Source: an uncultured Bacteroidia bacterium (GTDB lineage Bacteria; Bacteroidota; Bacteroidia; Bacteroidales; UBA932). Taken from it: 39,625 nt of DNA. Shown one piece after another: positions 37,793 to 39,625 of the stretch. The translations under genes were made by a program, and so were the position numbers. Location: positions 1-39,625 of the forward strand of contig CADCHE010000017.1 of assembly GCA_902801205.1 (NCBI GenBank). The letters run 5' to 3'. Position 1 is the first letter of the stretch. Each line of letters starts with the position of its first letter. The notes below the pieces were generated by a model that did not search any database, was not told the DNA's origin, and saw only the letters and a list, made by a program, of their open reading frames with translations.

Positions 37793-39178
37793 ATGGCAAA
37801 CAGAATACCGAGAGTACCGGTGCGGGAACAGGATCCGCAGGTACGTGCACATAACTTCGAAGAAGTCTGCTACGGATACAACAAGGAGGAAGCGATGCTG
37901 GAGGCCAGCCGCTGCCTGCATTGCAAGAATCCGCGCTGCGTGGGCGCCTGCCCCGTGGGAATCGACATCCCGGGCTTCATCGCCCGCGTGGTCGAAGGCG
38001 ACATCGCCGGCGCTGCGGCGGTCATCGCGAAGGATTCTTCACTGCCGGCCGTCTGCGGGCGCGTCTGTCCGCAGGAGAGCCAGTGCGAAGGCAGCTGCGT
38101 CCTGGGCGTGAAGGGCGAGAGCGTCGCCATCGGCAAGCTCGAGCGCTTCGTGGCCGACCACAATGCCGCTCCCGCCGTCGTGCCCGAGAAGAAGGAGGGC
38201 GCAAAGAAAGTGGCCGTCATCGGTTCCGGCCCCGCCGGACTGGCCTGCGCGAGCGACCTGGCGAAGCTGGGGTATGATGTCACCATTTTCGAGGCCCTGC
38301 ACAAGGCGGGCGGCGTGCTGGAATACGGCATCCCCGAGTTCCGCCTTCCGAAAGAGAAAGTCTTGAAGAAAGAAGTGGACGAGGTCAGGGCCCTGGGCGT
38401 CAAGATCGAGACCGACGTCATCGTGGGCCGTACCGTCACCATCGATTCCCTGATGGACGACGAGGGGTTTGAAGCCGTCTTCGTCGGCACCGGTGCCGGA
38501 CTCCCCCGCTTCATGGGCATCCCCGGCGAGAACCTCTGCGGTGTATTCTCCGCCAACGAGTTCCTTACGCGCAACAACCTCATGAAGGCGTTCCGCGACG
38601 ACTACATGACCCCGATCCACGCCGGCAAGTCCGCCTGCGTCGTGGGCGGCGGCAATGTGGCGATGGACGCGGCCCGGACGGCTCTCCGCCTGGGCGCGGA
38701 CACGACGATCGTCTACCGGCGCACCGAAGTGGAACTGCCCGCCCGCAAAGAGGAGGTCCACCACGCCAAGGAGGAAGGGATCCAGTTCCAGATGCTGACC
38801 AACCCCGTGGAGATCCTCGGGGACGAGAAGGGCTGGGTGCGGGCCATCCGCTGCATCCGCATGGAACTGGGCGAACCGGACGAGAGCGGACGCCGCTCCC
38901 CCGTCCCGGTCCCCGGATCGGAATTCGAGATTCCGACCGAGACCGTCATCATGGCACTGGGCACGTCGCCGAACCCGCTGATCGTCCGTACGACCGCCGG
39001 CCTTGAAGCGACCCGCCGCGGCGGCCTGGTGGCCGACGAGAACGGACAGACGACCCGCCCGGGGATCTTCGCCGGCGGTGATGCCGTCACCGGCGCAGCC
39101 ACGGTCATCCTCGCGATGGGTGCCGGCCGGAAGGCCGCCGCCGCCATCGATGCCTATCTGAAAGGGAAAGAACAGTAG
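37793..39178 (+). CDS. gltA: NfnB-type flavoprotein, annotated as NADPH-dependent glutamate synthase GltA
   Basis: The protein has 461 residues. The N-terminal domain carries cysteines for [4Fe-4S] clusters (ASRCLHCKNPRCVGACPVG; CGRVCPQESQCEGSCVLG). Two nucleotide-binding folds follow: VAVIGSGPAGLACASDLAKLG for FAD and ACVVGGGNVAMDAARTALRLG for NADPH. FEALHKAGGVLEYGIPEFRLPK and the final GIFAGGDAVTGAATVILAMGAGRKAA are standard for the GltD-like family. No large glutamate synthase subunit is adjacent, and its partner is the NfnA-type subunit just upstream. The NfnB role is therefore favoured over true glutamate synthase. ATG 37793 is chosen because MANRIPRVPVREQDP is the conserved start. Confidence 0.92.
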   Translation: MANRIPRVPVREQDPQVRAHNFEEVCYGYNKEEAMLEASRCLHCKNPRCVGACPVGIDIPGFIARVVEGDIAGAAAVIAKDSSLPAVCGRVCPQESQCEGSCVLGVKGESVAIGKLERFVADHNAAPAVVPEKKEGAKKVAVIGSGPAGLACASDLAKLGYDVTIFEALHKAGGVLEYGIPEFRLPKEKVLKKEVDEVRALGVKIETDVIVGRTVTIDSLMDDEGFEAVFVGTGAGLPRFMGIPGENLCGVFSANEFLTRNNLMKAFRDDYMTPIHAGKSACVVGGGNVAMDAARTALRLGADTTIVYRRTEVELPARKEEVHHAKEEGIQFQMLTNPVEILGDEKGWVRAIRCIRMELGEPDESGRRSPVPVPGSEFEIPTETVIMALGTSPNPLIVRTTAGLEATRRGGLVADENGQTTRPGIFAGGDAVTGAATVILAMGAGRKAAAAIDAYLKGKEQ

Positions 39179-39181
39179 CCC

Positions 39182-39502
39182 ATGAACCTGAACGGTATCA
39201 TCGTCGGCACCGCCGTTTTCCTGATCATCGGCATCTGCCATCCGATCGTCATCAAGATGGAATACAACTGGGGGAAGAAGTGCTGGTGGGTCCTGCTGGC
39301 CGTCGGCCTTCTTTTCGCCGTTGCTTCCCTCTGCTTCCAGGACACGACCATCAGCACCATCCTCGGAGCGGCCGCATTCTCCTGTTTCTGGGGCATCCAC
39401 GAAATGTTCGCCCAGGAACGCCGCGTGCTCCGCGGCTGGTTCCCTGAAAACCCGAAGCGGCACGCCTACTACGAAGCGCGCCGCAAGGAAATGGGGATGT
39501 AA
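39182..39502 (+). CDS. DUF4491 family membrane protein
   Basis: The protein has 106 residues. It opens MNLNGIIVGTAVFLIIGICHPIVIKMEYNWGKKCWW, the DUF4491 signature, with the HPIVIK motif and aromatic-basic turn. Three hydrophobic segments are at about 4-23, 36-54 and 58-72. The tail HEMFAQERRVLRGWFPENPKRH is conserved and cytosolic-looking. The function of the family is unknown. It starts 3 bases after the NfnB-type gene, so it is the last gene of that operon. A strong terminator follows at 39530. Confidence 0.9.
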   Translation: MNLNGIIVGTAVFLIIGICHPIVIKMEYNWGKKCWWVLLAVGLLFAVASLCFQDTTISTILGAAAFSCFWGIHEMFAQERRVLRGWFPENPKRHAYYEARRKEMGM

Positions 39503-39529
39503 AAGCGAACGACTGATATAACAGGGAAA

Positions 39530-39570
39530 GAAGGCGACTAATAAGTGATTATTGGTCGTCTTCTTTTTTT
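39530..39570 (+). terminator. Intrinsic terminator after the Nfn-DUF4491 operon
   Basis: GAAGGCGACTAATAA (39530-39544), loop GTGA, then TTATTGGTCGTCTTC (39549-39563) form a 15-bp stem with two G-U pairs, followed by seven T. Confidence 0.88.
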
Positions 39571-39606
39571 ATTAAAAAAGTGAGCCGGGCGGGTTGTCCT
39601 GGCAAA

Positions 39607-39625
39607 CCCGTGGCCGCCCGTGGCC
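39607..39625. repeat. Short direct repeat at the right edge
   Basis: CCCGTGGCC occurs twice (39607-39615 and 39617-39625) with one base between, and the second copy ends at the window edge. A CGGGTT/AACCCG inverted repeat lies just before. It may be the start of a longer array outside the window. Confidence 0.3.

Noticed and set aside
37793-39178. True glutamate synthase small subunit
   Set aside because: No large GltB subunit is adjacent, and the upstream partner is an FAD/[2Fe-2S] subunit, so the NfnAB-type pair is the better reading.

Overview
The window looks like chromosomal DNA of a high-GC (about 60%) member of the Bacteroidota, most likely Bacteroidales. The evidence is repeated TAnnTTTG promoter boxes (usually TATCTTTG) and families typical of that phylum: a TonB receptor paired with a DUF4249 lipoprotein, DUF5723, DUF4298 and DUF4491 proteins, a 5-fold beta-flower protein, many lipobox proteins, and a serine-type sulfatase beside an anaerobic sulfatase-maturating enzyme. 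The genus cannot be fixed from the sequence alone.

Layout. 1-93: the end of an IS3-family element running off the left edge. 179-2187: two flavodoxin-like lipoproteins, a cysteine-rich C_GCAxxG_C_C protein and a DUF4298 protein (+). 2245-4196: alpha/beta hydrolase and cyclophilin-like lipoproteins plus a possible small secreted protein (-). 4414-5411: a GNAT acetyltransferase and a small membrane protein (-). 5606-11317: a long, mostly co-directional run (+): NAD(P)HX dehydratase, lipoprotein, maltose O-acetyltransferase-like enzyme, EamA exporter, truncated amidohydrolase, CMD-cupin protein, 17-residue-repeat beta-flower protein, DEDDh exonuclease. 11374-12490: Hsp20 and a second secreted repeat protein with a 20-residue period (-). 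12609-15251: lipoprotein, DUF5723 outer-membrane protein and rhomboid protease (+). 15258-19759: a four-gene unit (-): six-hairpin glycan-active-like protein, beta-helix protein, LolA-like protein, AlkD-like glycosylase. 19898-22145: a double-GNAT fusion and a Fic protein preceded by phased direct repeats (+). 22146-22802: a gene-free, repeat-dense stretch. 22803-22889: tRNA-Ser(CGA) (-) with a strong terminator. 23005-29256: an overlapping unit (-): M23 peptidase, GH3 glycosidase and large MscS channel. 29342-34092: TonB receptor, DUF4249 lipoprotein, nitroreductase and TrmO (+). 34096-36831: sulfatase and maturase (-). 36937-39502: NfnA/NfnB-type flavoprotein pair and a DUF4491 membrane protein (+), then a strong terminator.

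How the genes fit together. Much of the window serves the envelope: lipoproteins, periplasmic hydrolases, a peptidoglycan peptidase, an osmotic channel, a TonB system and glycan-active enzymes. A second theme is redox chemistry: flavodoxins, nitroreductase, Nfn-type transhydrogenase, NAD(P)HX repair and a CMD-cupin protein.

The most unusual items are: two different secreted short-repeat beta proteins (17- and 20-residue periods, both ending in an aromatic Trp-Tyr tail) flanking Hsp20; three GTAGGG repeats spaced two helical turns apart before fic; a 153-bp nested inverted repeat between fic and tRNA-Ser, next to a composite GC-rich repeat array; and an amidohydrolase lacking its C-terminal half but translationally overlapping a CMD-cupin gene. 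No complete new defence or mobile system is evident.
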